64,000 nucleotides of DNA from Tyto alba. Lineage: Eukaryota > Chordata > Aves > Strigiformes > Tytonidae. The stretch is taken from the NCBI RefSeq assembly GCF_018691265.1, contig NW_024881321.1:20685698-20749697 (forward strand), in the 5' to 3' direction. Below are positions 38,401 to 51,240 of this stretch, piece after piece. The notes under the pieces are model-generated. The model had not been told where the DNA came from and did no database searches. It saw only the letters and a list, made by a program, of their open reading frames with translations. Each line of letters opens with the position of its first letter. Position 1 is the first letter of the stretch. The position numbers and the translations under genes are program-made.

Positions 38401-39202
38401 GTTCTGTTAGGTAGAAATAAGGAACACACCTTTACACAACTAATGCGTATGATGATTGCTCTACAATGATACTTATGCCTGCAAAAAGGTTAGAGTATTA
38501 TAAATCTAGAATTTCCTGATGAGAATATGAAATCTACAATGGATTTAATAACCATATATAGAGGTCTTCAAAGTCTGTATTGAAGTATTTTGTTTGTTAT
38601 ACACTCTCTCTGATACATATGTGGATAACTCCTAATAAAATTAAGTAAACACTTTAATAAAAACTCAGAACAAAAAAAGTGATTCAGTATCTAGCACCCT
38701 ATTGAATATTGTCAGATAGATTTAGATGCATTAGTGCTGAACTCCTTCCATAGGTTTTTATATTATGTAGTCACAAACAGCTTGATACTTCAGGAAAAAA
38801 GAAAATATAAATAAAATGTAGCGTTTGGAATAAAAGGCAAAGCTGAAGCTGAATGAACTTGAATCTCTTTCAATTTTCAAATTCCAAGCTGTATTTTTCC
38901 ATTTTTTTTATTTTATTTTTCCTCTCCCCATTCTACTTTCTTAACATATTTCCCAAATTAATAAAATGGTAGTGGCATTTTCCTGAAAATTGAACTGGAG
39001 ACTTCAGTCGGAACAACATGGAATAGGAAACTTGGAAGATGTAACAGAAAGTGATAGTCATTGAGATATCTTTTTTAGTTTTAGAGTTGTCTTTGACCAG
39101 TACTTGCATTGGAGAGGACACAGAACTCAATTTCTATACTTAGCAAATTCACACTGAAAAAAGGTAAACAACTAAACATGCATGTGTTCAGAGCTAAAAT
39201 AA
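35401..39202. other. AT-rich DNA, no gene recognised
   Basis: No gene or repeat end was recognised apart from simple repeats: (AAAC)n at 35472-35501 and a pyrimidine tract at 36633-36704. Confidence 0.55.
36633..36704. repeat. Polypyrimidine (CCCTT)n / (CTT)n tract
   Basis: About 72 bases composed almost only of C and T, with CCCCTT and TCCTTC units, ending in a T-run. Such homopurine-homopyrimidine tracts can form triplex (H-) DNA, which is an inference from composition only. Confidence 0.85.
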
Positions 39203-39207
39203 CTGTG
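39203..39207 (+). repeat. Target-site duplication, left (ctgtg)
   Basis: The five bases directly before the LTR start are identical to those directly after its end (39792-39796). Confidence 0.85.
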
Positions 39208-39791
39208 TGTCCTGGTTTGGGCTGCAATAGATTTAATATTCCTTTTCAGGGACTAGATGAGTGCTGTGTTTTGGATTTAGCTTTGGGTTTGGTATGAGAA
39301 GAATGCTGATAGCACACTGATGTTTTCAGCTGCTACCAAGACTTCAAGGACTCTCCGACTCCCCGTGTCCTGCCCATTCGCAAGGGCACAGGAAGCAGGG
39401 ATGGAGCACGGCCACAGCACCTGACCCTAATTGGCCAGTGAAATATTCCATATCATGGAACATCATGCTCACTGTATAGAATAGGGGTGGTTGGGAAGGA
39501 GCTCTCTCTCGCTTCCGGGATTGGGATTGCAGGATCTTGGTATTTCGGGATAGCTAGCCGGGAATGGGCTGCATATTAGTTAGTGGGTGGTGAAGAATTA
39601 CATTGCCTGCTTATATTTTTTTTTCTATTATTGTCATTGTTCTCATTTTATTACCATTATTAAACTGTTCTTATCTCAGCCTGCGAGTCTCCCTTTACCT
39701 CTTTAATTCCCTCCCCCATTCCCAGGTGGGGAGGGGGAAGGAGGGTGACCATCTGCGGTGGTTGGTTGCCGACCAGGCTCAAACCACCACA
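39208..39791 (+). mobile_element. Solo LTR, avian ERV, plus strand
   Basis: It begins TGTCCTGGTTTGGGCTGC and ends CAGGCTCAAACCACCACA, 584 bp, flanked by a perfect 5-bp duplication ctgtg. This fixes both borders and shows integration followed by LTR-LTR recombination. The poly(A) signal ATTAAA is at 39659-39664. The TATA region is altered: it reads CTGTATAGAATAGG where the related copy at 56.95 kb has CTATATAAAGGAG. It is clearly the same subfamily as that copy, sharing a 118-base identical stretch (39247-39364). A 74-codon frame inside it is not a gene. Confidence 0.92.
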
Positions 39792-39796
39792 CTGTG
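39792..39796 (+). repeat. Target-site duplication, right (ctgtg)
   Basis: Identical to 39203-39207. A 5-bp duplication is within the normal range for retroviral integrases (4-6 bp). Confidence 0.85.
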
Positions 39797-40839
39797 CAGT
39801 GAAAAGTTCAGGTGCTATACACTATAAAAAATATGTGGAGTTACTCAGCTGCCTAAAGAGGGGCAACTAGTGCCATTTTTGACACCTAAACACATTAAAT
39901 CCCCAACATTTTCATTATTTGATTGTCATTGAAAACATGGTCAGTTTGCCTCTAATAAAGATAGAAAAAATCCATGAGGCAATGTAACTGCATTAATTAC
40001 AGACATGAAGGATATTTTTATCCACTACTAGCCTTTATTAAAAGAAAAAATAAAAATAATTACATAGAGTTGAAGAATATTGTCATTACAATTTTACCTT
40101 ATTGTAAAATGCTTAGATCCAGTATATAAATCTAGTTATTTTCTATAGAGAATTATTTAATACTGATAGCAGTTTAAATATATGCATATTTATGCTAAGT
40201 TATGGATATTACGTATATTTTCTGATTAAGGTAGATCAAGTTTTCCCAGTACCAAGATGAAGATCAGAAAGCTGCTGGCCCAGCTAAGAAGTCTTTCTGA
40301 TGAGCTTCTTTATTTGTTTATTTATTCATGCTTTTGTGCAATGTTAATTTCCGGATACACTGTTAGTTTTGCATGTTTTGCTAGCAGAAATATTCCTGCA
40401 TAGCAACAGGGATGATATTCTACTATTTATGGAAGGGTACAGCACTGGCTAGCATACTGGGCTAAGGGGTCATGCCGATGCTTCATCCAGCATCCAGTTA
40501 CAGTCTCACAGTTTTACTAATTTACAGTGACTGTTTGCAATTTAACCATGTAACTATACATTCACCAAAAAGATTCAAATATGTTCTGGCAGGATCACAT
40601 AGATTCAACAGAACTATTTGTTGCACAACAGCCTGAAGAGATACTCTTAGCTATTCCCATTTCTGTCTGACCTTTTTACCAAAAATTTTGTTTTTTCTTT
40701 AGAATTTGCATTTGTTCATTCAGACAAGCAGGAAAAGGAACTGGAAGCTAAATTATTTTGTATAATGATGTTTTAATCTGTAATATGTTTATTTTTCTCT
40801 TTTTTTTTTTTTTTTTTTGTCACATTAATTTCTTACAAC
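39797..40839. other. Spacer, nothing recognised
   Basis: AT-rich, with an 18-base T-run at 40801-40818 just before the next LTR. No coding or RNA signal was recognised. Confidence 0.55.
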
Positions 40840-41432
40840 TGTTGTGGTTTATCCTCAGCTGGCAACTAAGCCTCACACAGCTGCTCACTCACTCCCCTTC
40901 CGAAGGGATGCGGGAGAGAACTGGAAGGGTAAAACTGAGAAAACTTGTGGATTAACATAAAGTTTAATAGGTAAAGCAAAAGTCGTGTGCACAAATAAGG
41001 TAAAACAAGAAATTAATTCACCACTTCCCATTGGCAAGCAGGTGTTCATCCTTCTCCAGGACATCCAGACTCCATCACACGTAACGGTTACTTGGGAAGA
41101 CAAACATCATCACTCTGGATGTCCCACCCTTCCTTCTTCTTTCCCCATATTTATATGCTGAGCATGACAACATATGGTATGGAATAGCCCTTTGGTCAGT
41201 TGGGGTCAGCTGTCCCAGCTGTGTCCCCTCACAACTTCTTGTGCACCCCCAGCCCACTCACTGGCAGGGTGGTGTGAGCAGTAGAAAAGGCCTTGACTTT
41301 GTGTAAGCACTGTTCAGCATTAACTAAAACAACCCTGAATTATCAACACTGTTTTCAGCACAAATCCAAAATATAGCCTCATACTAGCTACTATGAAGAA
41401 AATTAACTCTATTCCCAGCCTAAACCAGCACA
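40840..41432 (-). mobile_element. Solo LTR, avian ERV, minus strand
   Basis: On the minus strand it begins TGTGCTGGTTTAGGCTGGGA and ends GGATAAACCACAACA, 593 bp. A TATAAATA box (minus) lies at about 41148-41155 and an ATTAAA signal at 40963-40968. It is a diverged relative of the 39.2 and 56.95 kb LTRs and is closest in layout to the 55.0 kb copy. Flanks acaac and ataat agree at only three of five positions, so the duplication has decayed or the ends are off by a base or two. Confidence 0.85.
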
Positions 41433-44400
41433 ATAATGTTCATATATATATATGGATGGAACCATATCTCCTTTCTTGTATATTTTTTATTTTTCTTAGC
41501 CATGTAAAAAATCATGTACCAAGTAGGATGTATTATAATTCTGATTCTGTAAAGACTTAAATCCCTGTTTCTGTCTCTTCTCTATGTACTTCAGGCTATA
41601 TACATAAGCAAAGATAAACATGAATGCACGTGTTTTTTTTTTTGTTTTTTTTTTTTTTTTTGTTTTTTTTTTTTTTTTTTTTTTTTTTTTCTATTTTTTT
41701 CCTCTGAATCAGTCCTCATAAATATTTTGATCCATGGTAATCTAAGCATGTTCAAAGACAGATTATTTTCAGACTTTCCCTCTGATCATCTGGGTGTGAA
41801 CTATTACTGACAAAACTATGAATGTGAAGAAAATATAACAAATCAGGTTTTCCTAGGAAAATATCTTTTCAGTTATTTATTTTTACTCATCTCCAGGGAA
41901 TAAGATAATACAATTTCATTGAAGAAATGCCAAAGAGTGGAACCTTTAACATTTTATTATAACTTTGCCATATAGTTTATGTGTCATTAACAAATCAATG
42001 TAAATTACAGAGACAGAAGGAGACGGGGAAAATGTCTTACAATACACATTTAAAAAATAAGACCTTAAAAAGTAAGATCCAATATGTTAAATTAAATAAG
42101 TTTAATGTTTCTGTACAGTTCCTAGCCACTTGAGGAAATAAGAAAAATGTTATATTAAATTACTTTAGCTTTTAACCACAGTTTTAGCAGAAAAACATTA
42201 AAAATATTTGTTATATGATCTGCTTACACGTTGCATAATATAGAATTATTTTTTACTAAATCTGACTAAAATACCTATGTTCATGCCCCATTTCTGACAT
42301 AGATTAGCAGTGACATCTGAAGAGGAGTATGAGATCAAGGCAGGCTTCTAATGATTTCCATACCTGTACATTCTGACATCTTTAAGACAACTTTTTGTGG
42401 CTCAGAAACAGCAGAAGCCAAATGTAATTTTCTATGTGATTTCATTCAATAACCTTTTAAACCTGTGTAAAATTTTTATATCCAAATCATCTTATGGAAT
42501 GCTGTTCCTGTTCTCCATGTAAAGCAGATATTTGAGCATTGCTATGTAAGGGAATGCCTTTTCTTACCTGTTCTAACCCAGCACCCCATTCTCATTCATA
42601 TTCCTGTACTGCAAACAATAAATGAACCTTCCTCAACCAACCTCTCCAGGCCACTTTCAATTTAAAAACTCTGATCTTCTTTCCAGTCAGTTGTGTCTTT
42701 TCCAGGCTGAAGAGACATCATCTACTAACTGAACCTTGAATGGAAATAATTCTGTATCCTTCTTGCCCCTATCAGTGACTTTTTGTGCCTTGTCTGTCTG
42801 TTAAATCCTATTCGATAACAGAGGAACAATAACTGAATATGATATATAATTTGCAGTTACATTATGGACTTGGAGTGAAATAGTGCACATTTCTGCATTT
42901 GTTTTTGCTCCTTTCCTATTCTGTGTCAATTTTCTTAAGCTATTTTTGAACATCAGTTTAGACTGCTTTGCAGAGCATTTGTTATAAACTTCTTATAAGT
43001 AATACTGTTATTACATTTGTTTTTCAAAAATAAAGTTCTTTAGATGTTCAGGGTAAGTGACACAAAAACAGCTTATGACTTTGACCTTCTGACAGATGCT
43101 ATTAAAAAAATTATTCCCCACATTTTAAAATTCAAAAAACTGCTACTTAGAATAGAAAAGTAATTAATGAATATGTGAAGTTATGAACATGAATATTAAT
43201 ACTATTTATATAAGTTTAGACCTGTTTAAAGATAACCACTTGGAAGTTTAACAACTTTAAAATGAAAGACAATTATTTTTCTACTTAATTGATAGTGTAT
43301 ATCTAAGAGGATTTTAGGTTTAGCTGCTACTATAAATTGTAGTTAAAAATTATACTTGTTAAGCTGAGACTGTAGATACAAACAATAAAAAAGAGTACCT
43401 TGTAACTGTGATAGTCACAGTTCCAGTTACTTGTACAAGAATACATTCAAGTATTATCAATGTCATCTTCAACACTTATTTTAATAAAAATAGTTTACCA
43501 TCAAGAGAATACCTGGTGCCTGGACAGACTAGATAGATGAATTCTAAGGAACATTAAGCAATCCATTCTCCAGTTTCCTAAGGCTCAGAAAATACAGAAA
43601 AAATGTCCAGCCAGCAGATGTTACCATTCCCACCATTATAAAGAAGAAAGAACAAATGTATCTAGAAGGATGTTGTAATAATCACTTTGTTAAACTTAAT
43701 CCTTTATTGTCATAAGTCTATTAGTAGACTTCAGAGTGGATTCCCTGCTGTGTTGTGCTAGTAACTAGGAATGCAAGAAATAAGAAGGGTGTACATAAAG
43801 ATCTCTATTACTTATGCTAAAACCTAAGCTAGAAAAATAGATAAATAAATAAATAAAATTATGTCAAAAAAGTAGCACTTCAGGGGCTTGTGATCCTACA
43901 CTGCAGGTGTTATACTACAACATCAGGGCCCTTAAAACAGTGCTACCTTGTGGAGAAGCAGGTTGGATTAACTACTTCATCACAAAATCTGTTACCTGAT
44001 TTAGTAATATATCACAGCTTCAGAAAGTCAATAGCATAAAAAGTGTCATGAACATGCTTAAGAGATAAATAGTAATTATTTTGGTTTACTTTCCTTCTTT
44101 GGTATTGGTAGATCTGCAGGGCCTGTGGTTTGTGCTAAATGTTCTGACTACATAAGGCATAGGTAAAAAAGAGGTTGAATATAATGGATAGCCCATATCA
44201 CTCTCGTAAACTCAGGCTCTGGCAAAGTTATCTGTATTTCTGCTAGCTAACAAGAGAGAAAACCATCTGGAGAGAAATGAGAGAGGAAACTGCACTGGGA
44301 CTAGCGATGTTCCTATAGGATTAAAGTCTTGAAAATGAGGCTATCAGACCTCAACGCTCTTGTATGCCACAGACAGAAGAGGTGAGAGAAGAGATCCAGA

Positions 44401-46844
44401 TCCCAAAGGATGTGTTACTAGACTTTCATGTTGAGACTACTTTAAAAAACAGTAGTACTCAGTGAGTGCCAAGGGAAGTATTCAGCAGATGTAAGCTGCA
44501 TGAAGAAACGTAATCTCTCAGACACACATAAATACAACATAAGTAACACTAGAAATGTAAGCATTGGGGAAACTATATTAGGGTTCTGGCTTACATTGTC
44601 TTTGTGTTGTTTTTGCTTACACAGCAAAAAGCTTGACCTGTTGTTTCAACTTTGTAGTAAGATGTCTGCCTTTAACCACTGAATATTAAAACTTTTCTAT
44701 ACAATTGAGAAAGTTCCATACTACAGGGGGCAAAATGAACCTAAAAAATGTTGAATCTACAGTGAATCTAGAAATTGTTATTCCAGAAGGGATATTAAAT
44801 ATCAGTAAAGAAGGACATGAGCATACCCTGAAGAAAAATGTGCCTACAGTGCTAGGGACTGATTCTTGCAAATTGCTAGAGTTGTTTATTTCCTGATGAT
44901 AAATTTTAGGAAGATGATTAGTAGCCCCTGTGGCTCTAAGCAAGCCTTAAAATGTCATATATACTTAAATAGAAATTTCAGGTCACTAACCATTCATATA
45001 TATTCTTCAGTAATTTCTAGGGATGGAAAAATCAGAGTGGATAAATACTTGGCCTTAAAAGGGCATAGTGGGGGTTAAAGTTCTCTCATCCCCTGTTGAA
45101 TCTGTGCTTGAGATATATATTTAATCATCAAGTTTTTGTTAATTTAAAAATTTTATTACTGTTGTCATAGGACTCAGCCTTATAAATCATGGTACGTAGT
45201 TGCTCCATTCTGAAGCCCTGAATTCCAGTGGACTTCTGTGGTCTATAGTGGTAAAGAAAGCATACATCTTCTGCATTTTTGTTGCAAATATTAGAACTGA
45301 ATAACAGCATAGATGATTTAGAGGGGAAATTTTGTAAAATATTTCTTAATTACATTGGAAAGCCAGATAGATTCAGATGTATAAGGCAGTTTCTTGATGA
45401 AAGAAAGCAGCGGTATGTTAGGGACCCTCAAGCTATTCTAGAATAAGCTGACATGTCTGCTTTGTACACTGTAGCTTTGGTGAAGTCTCAAAGCAGTAGT
45501 TGCATAAGAAGGTAATTCAGTCTTTTTACCTCTACTCCCATACTAGTGTGTACAGTCCAAAATCAGTCCATTGTACCTTACCTTGGGAACTATGTCTTGT
45601 GTTCTACACAGGACAGGTAATGCTTGGCAGGATGTTCTTCTGTAATTTATTATATACCAAAAAAAAACATAGGACACAGTGAAATTTGTTAATGGCCCCT
45701 CAAGACTGAAGACTTTCAGTTATGATTTTATGACAAATGTCTTATGCTTGTGCTGAAGTGGAAAGACTGAATATGCGGGTAAATCAGAGAAAAAACAAAA
45801 CAAAACACAACAACACAACACAACTACTTTCAACACTTTTTGACGATAAAAATTAGAAGACAGTATTTTGTTGATGATGCTTATTGGGTGCCTGACAAAC
45901 ACCTGTATTCTCACTCATGTTTTAGTTTGCAGGAGAAATATACCACTGAGAGTGAGAGCTAGAGCACTGTTAAACATCACTGTCAAAATTAAAAAGTCTG
46001 CCAGGACTTTTTGTCTCAATGCATCTACAATCATACTGACCTCATAAAATTTTCTACTCACTCTAAGCCAAAAACACTGCAGGAACCTTATGCCCTGGCT
46101 TCTTTCCCAGTTGTTGCTGCATATCCACTCAGGGAAAGCAGTTTCTACAAGGAACAGAGTGCTGCAGCAACCTTTGTTAAAGAAAAGATTTGGACAGGTT
46201 CATCCAATATGCTTCCAGGACAAATATAGTCTTCCCTTTCCTCAGTTACAGTTGCAGTTTTGCTGGTGTGTCAAGGATTTGCATGCGGCAGCCCTTCCCC
46301 TTAGGCTTGGGGAGCCCATGCCCATCAGATTGTTATAACACCAGTGAAATTTTCTTGAGTCTTATTTCCCTCTTGCACTAAGCATGGACGGCATGTGCAG
46401 TCCATGCAGACTATCACCGAACTCTGTACAACACCACATTAGAAAAGGAAGCGTACTGAATCTGCCTATCTTCCTACTGAGAATCTGACCTGCAGAAAAG
46501 TATCAGTCACCACTGTTGCTCATACTATTACTCATATTCATTTAGAAGAAGTGTGTAGGGAATCACTATTTCATTGCTTCTTGTTAAAAAGTGAGACAGA
46601 GATTGCTCCTTTCCTAATACTATCTAGAAGCTTCGCTCAGTTCAGATTAAATTTGGATCTCTGAAATTAAACCTTTGTGAACAAAAGACTTCAGATTTTT
46701 TTCTGTGAAAATACTGTAAATCCTTTTGTTGCAAACAGTAATTCACTGATCTCAGCAAGTGTCATTCAAGACATATTTTAAGCCTAATCTAAAAAGGTTT
46801 CTGAGAAAATCCTTTTTTGATTCTCAGTAGATATACTATAATCA
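41433..46844. other. AT-rich DNA, no gene recognised
   Basis: About 5.4 kb with no recognised gene or element end. It contains a long T-rich tract at 41633-41700, (AAAT)n near 43839-43858 and an (AAAAC)/(AACAC) tract at 45790-45825. Several frames of 60-85 codons overlap on opposite strands near 44440-45080 and 46011-46381 and are not credible as genes. Confidence 0.5.
41633..41700. repeat. Long poly(T) tract
   Basis: About 58 bases of T interrupted by two G, then ctattttttt. No retroelement 3' end was recognised on either side, so the source of this run is unclear. Confidence 0.85.
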
Positions 46845-47550
46845 TCATAGAATAGCCCAAGTTGGAAGGGACATCAAAAGGTTGTCGGACCCAAATTTTG
46901 ATAGGAAAGGAAGCTTATATGAGATTATCTAGCACTCTGTCCAGTTGTACTTTGAAAACCTCCAGTGGTGGGGACTCTACCACATCCCTGGGGATATTGT
47001 TCAAGTGAATGGTTGTTTTCACTGTAAAAATAATTTATTTCTTGTATCAAGATGAAACATCTGCTGGTGCAGCTGGTATCCATTTCCCCTTATCTTCACC
47101 ATGTGTCTCCTTGTGAAGAAAAAGCCTCCAGTCTCTTTGTAGACATCATTTAAGTACTGGAATAATGTGATGAGTTCCCCACTGAGCTTTCTCTTCTCCA
47201 GGAAGAAAAGACCTAGATCCTTCAGTCTTTCCTTACAGGGCAGGTTCTCCAGCTCTTCTGTCATCTTTGTGTCCTTCCTTTGGATGATTTCCTGTCTGTC
47301 CATGTCTTTCTCTAATTGTGAGGACCAGAACAGGACACAGTACTCCAGGTGTGGCTTGACAAGTGCTGAGTAGAGTGGGATGATCATGTCTCTAACTCTG
47401 CTAGTAATGCCCTTGTAGATGCAGCCCAGGATCTGATTTGCCTTTGTTGCTGCAGCAGCACACTGCTGACTCATGTTCAGCTTGTTGTCCACCAGGAGCC
47501 CCAGGTCCCTTTCAGCAAGACTGCTCCCCAACCACACAGGTCCTAATACA
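46845..47550 (-). mobile_element. CR1 LINE, 5'-truncated, minus strand
   Basis: The 3' end at 46845 reads catagaatagcccaagttggaagggacat on the plus strand, the reverse complement of a CR1 3' UTR with a reduced octamer tail. The minus strand then encodes the ORF2 C-terminal region as a 172-codon frame (47019-47537). That frame holds GLLVDNKLNMSQQCAAAATK, TSRVRDMIIPLYSALVKPHL and KERLKDLGLFFLEKRKLSGE-like stretches. Because the frame is long and mostly intact, this copy is less mutated than the others. It still lacks the RT catalytic core. It appears to be a different CR1 subfamily from the 31.4 kb copy. Confidence 0.93.
47019..47537 (-). pseudogene. CR1 ORF2 C-terminal fragment (open frame)
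   Basis: A 172-codon frame corresponds to the C-terminal, non-catalytic part of CR1 ORF2, with the RP(H/L)LEYC region represented by KPHLEYCVLFW and the RLKDLGLF motif downstream. The Met at its start is incidental. It ends near FHLDTRNKLFLQ at the usual 3' UTR border. It has no RT active site and no promoter, so it is treated as a dead fragment. Confidence 0.88.
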
Positions 47551-50500
47551 AAAGATGGGTTACAGCAACCTGAGGGATAGTTGGATGAAGCTGGACTAGC
47601 AAATATTAAACACAGTTGGGGACCTTAAAAGTTGATGGCTTATGGTGGAACAATTCCACTAAATGTAGTCCCACAGAAGAATATTCTTCTGAAAATTAGT
47701 AAAATTCAAATTCGTAGTCAAAGTTCTCCAAAACTCATAAGTTTAAGAGGTTCTTAATTATTTTAAAAACTTTGATTCAAAGTCAAACCAAACTAGTAAT
47801 ATTCAAAAATCCTAGAAACCCTGTTTTTGAGGAGGAAATGAAGAGTCTGCTCAAATAATTCAGAATAACTGTCCAAGGTCTAAATGGTCAATTAAAGCAA
47901 GAACTATATTGAGTAAGTTCACATATTACAGATAAAATACCTTGAGGTGGCATATCCAAGTGCCAGAGATGCATTTTTTCATTTCAGTGGTTAGATCACA
48001 GCACTCAGAATTGACAAATCCTTTCACTGAACATCCCTTTGCATTCATGGCTTGAGACTTTTTATGAAAGTGAGTAACGCCCCAAGAAATGTGATGTTCA
48101 TCTCTCACCTTTAGTTCCCTTTGGAAAAACTAACATCTGGAAGAACTGATTACTGAAATCCTGGCTGTTATTAAGAAAAGAGCAGCATGAGTGATTGCCT
48201 TCTGATTATGTGAGCAAAAAGAGGGCTATGGTGACTTATAACTGATATATATTCTAAGAATATATGATGCCCCTATAGTTCAGATAACTTTTGTCAAAAT
48301 CAGAAAAGGAAGATGTTAAACTTCCCTGAGCTCCTGATTCATACTTCATACTTAGGAGTTTGGCTAAATTGCAGAATTATTTTCTTTACATTTTCTCATC
48401 CTTGGCATCGGGTGCTGTAACCAGTAAAGAATAACTCTATCTCAGTTGTCTCATCATATCTGCCAAATTCATTTTATCTTTGAAGTAGATCAGTCCCTGT
48501 CATGAACATTATTTTATAAAAGATTTCAAAAAATGTGCAGACTCTTTTGTAGACATATCCCTTGTGTATGAGAAAACAAACATATGTACATACATCTACA
48601 AGTATGTGTTTTATGTATAAAATCAAGCTCAAAGAAGCAGTCATTAGTCAGAAGTGTTGTGAAAAATGGGTTTTCCATTTTAATACAGTTGGCATACTGC
48701 AGGGAAGTATATTTTGGGGATTACTTACCTGTCACCCCGAATTTCTGTCAAATTGCTTACTGAGGAGCAAACAGCATGACCAATTTAAGCTGTTAAAAAT
48801 TCAAGTCAATTGAAATATTGTCATTTATGTCTTCTTTTTCAAATCCGTTGCTTCTCAGGAAGCCTTTGCAAATTTTAAACAGTTACTTTTAGAAAGCTCA
48901 CACCATTTTATTTCTAGTGTTTTATACTTCTGTATCTTCAATTCCATCAAAATGGGTTAAAACTGAGGTAAACCAAAGAACACTAAACATAATGTTTCAT
49001 TCAGTTTAGGAAACTTAATCTATAAGAGTATGAGGACAAAAATAAAGACAAATATTTCATTCAGCATTATCCAAAAAGACTTAATTAAAAATAATTTTCT
49101 GGTCCTTTTCATAAGATGAGAGATATTAAGGTTAATTGTGTGCTTAAATTACAGTTTGAGCATTCTGATTTTTCCTTTTCTTAATCATGACTCTCTAAAG
49201 AGGAATAAGCTCTTTCCTTTCTGCCATATACATTGTTGTAGAGGAAAATCTAACCTCCAGAGTCCTACTCTTCAATCTTTTTTTGATTTCATATATTAAA
49301 AGCTGTTAGTAAGTTCAGAAAATTTGGAGTTTCTATTGACTACATTCTTACTTATTTAGACTTCCGAGTATATCATGAAAATATGGCTTACCATTCTTTT
49401 CAATCAATTTGCTCTCTACTGCTAACCTGTAGAAATTAAGGGGGAGTATTTTTTTTTTTTTTTTAGCTAATGTATCATACACTCCGAGACAGGAGGGTCC
49501 AAATGGTATTGCTAAAATGAATAGGGAGCCCAGAGTGCACTTAAGTGGTTGATCACTTATTCCCCATAATTGGAATTAAGAATTAACTCATTCCCTGTTT
49601 CCAGACCAGTCCAACTCACTCTCTACCAGACATATCTGTCCCAGAGGCAGTCCGTCCTAGGCAGTGTGAATGCCCACCACACATACCACTCAGACTCAGC
49701 ACTACGCAACAATAGTTTTACAGCTTGAGGTTATGATTACACTGGCAAAGGTAACATAGACAAGACACAGTATTTAAGCACTGGTGAGTCCATTACCTGT
49801 TAGTGCACCCCCTTGGTGCTGGATCAGTAATCATTGCTGCAGTCCAGAGTTGCAACAGCCTTATGTAACATCTTTGCACATTTCCGAGGATAAAATGAGA
49901 CAGAGAACTACTGATGAAATCACTTGTCTTTTTGAGTAAAATTAATAAATAAATACATCTAACTATAGGGGTCAAGACACACAATGTAGTTTGATTTCAG
50001 GATTATAAAATGGATTCCATTTCCTTGTATTGCATGTTAGGCTATGGCTGAGAACAGATAACTGTGTGGGACATAGTGAGAAGGATAGAAGGAAGACAGA
50101 GGAGAAGACACTTGAGTAGCTCTGAGGGGGAATGCTGAAAGACTTGTGGGGACCAAGAAGGGGATGAGAACTAAAATACTTACTGAGCACAAGAGTTTTA
50201 AAACTGATCTGCACAGTAGATGTATAACAGGAAGTACACATAACCAATAGAAGGTATAGCCAACAAAGCCCAAGACAGAATATTTTAGGGGCAGCAACTT
50301 TGTTAAAGAAAAAAGGGGGAAAACCACCAAGGCATGGTGAAGTCTCTTTATAAGAACTTTAAGATCTATTTTATTTCAGGATGCATAATTTATGTAGTAT
50401 AGTAATAATCTAAAAATTCTTATGCTACTGGGCTCATTCAACAGATGGAGAAAGGAGTAGTTTTGTCTATCTCTTCTTTTTTGACCCAGCTACCCATATT

Positions 50501-51240
50501 TCTGATGAGGATACAGAACTGTATCACTTTTAGGGCACAGCAGAAGCTGAGTTTGCCATGACTATCTCATACAGGCCTCATTTTGCAAACCTATGTTGGA
50601 ATCAATTCACTTTTCATGTGATAACCAGGCAGAACCAACAAACCCATGGACTGGCTAGTATTACACAGATACTCAAGGGCAGAGTGGTTGTTAAAAAAAT
50701 GATCGTTTGGGATTTTTTCCTGGGGAACAAGCTTTCTCAAACATAACGGTCAGCTGCTGGCTGCACAGTGACAGAAGTTTGTTTAGCAATGGTCAATGTC
50801 ATCTCCAGTTGGTAAGCACATGCCTGCTCTGTCTGGATGTCTGAAATGCCCTGTGAACTCCCACATGACACCAAACATTTTTCTGTAGATATCTGAAAGC
50901 TCTCTGTGCAGAGTAATTTGGGTAAAGTTAGATGTTTACAGGCATTTTAGATGTTGTAGGGTACCCTTCCTGATTTCAAGATGCAACTTCACAGATATCC
51001 CATAGATCCTGTGCCAGAGATGCTGGGTCTGTGCAAATATCTCAAGTAATCTAGGGTATTTAATTACTCTAAATATATATGTTTAGGCATTTCGCTTTTC
51101 TACAGTCATATATTTAAATTTATGTGTATATAGTCCAATACTGAGAAATATCATGAAGGATTTAATTTTGTCCTGTAGTGGATTCATCTGAACTATTTTT
51201 GAACTTTGTGTCAGAATAAAATGAACTGAGTCTTAAAAAT
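47551..51240. other. Mostly AT-rich DNA, no gene recognised
   Basis: No gene was recognised. A less AT-rich block at about 49465-49830, directly following a 16-base T-run (49449-49464), has the look of an inserted sequence but was not identified. Overlapping minus frames at 49972-50330 (91 and 97 codons) share the same region in two phases and are unlikely to be coding. Confidence 0.5.

Noticed and set aside
42540..42780. Possible very old CR1 fragment
   Set aside because: Only a short phrase (tccaggctgaagag) resembles CR1, too little to support a call.
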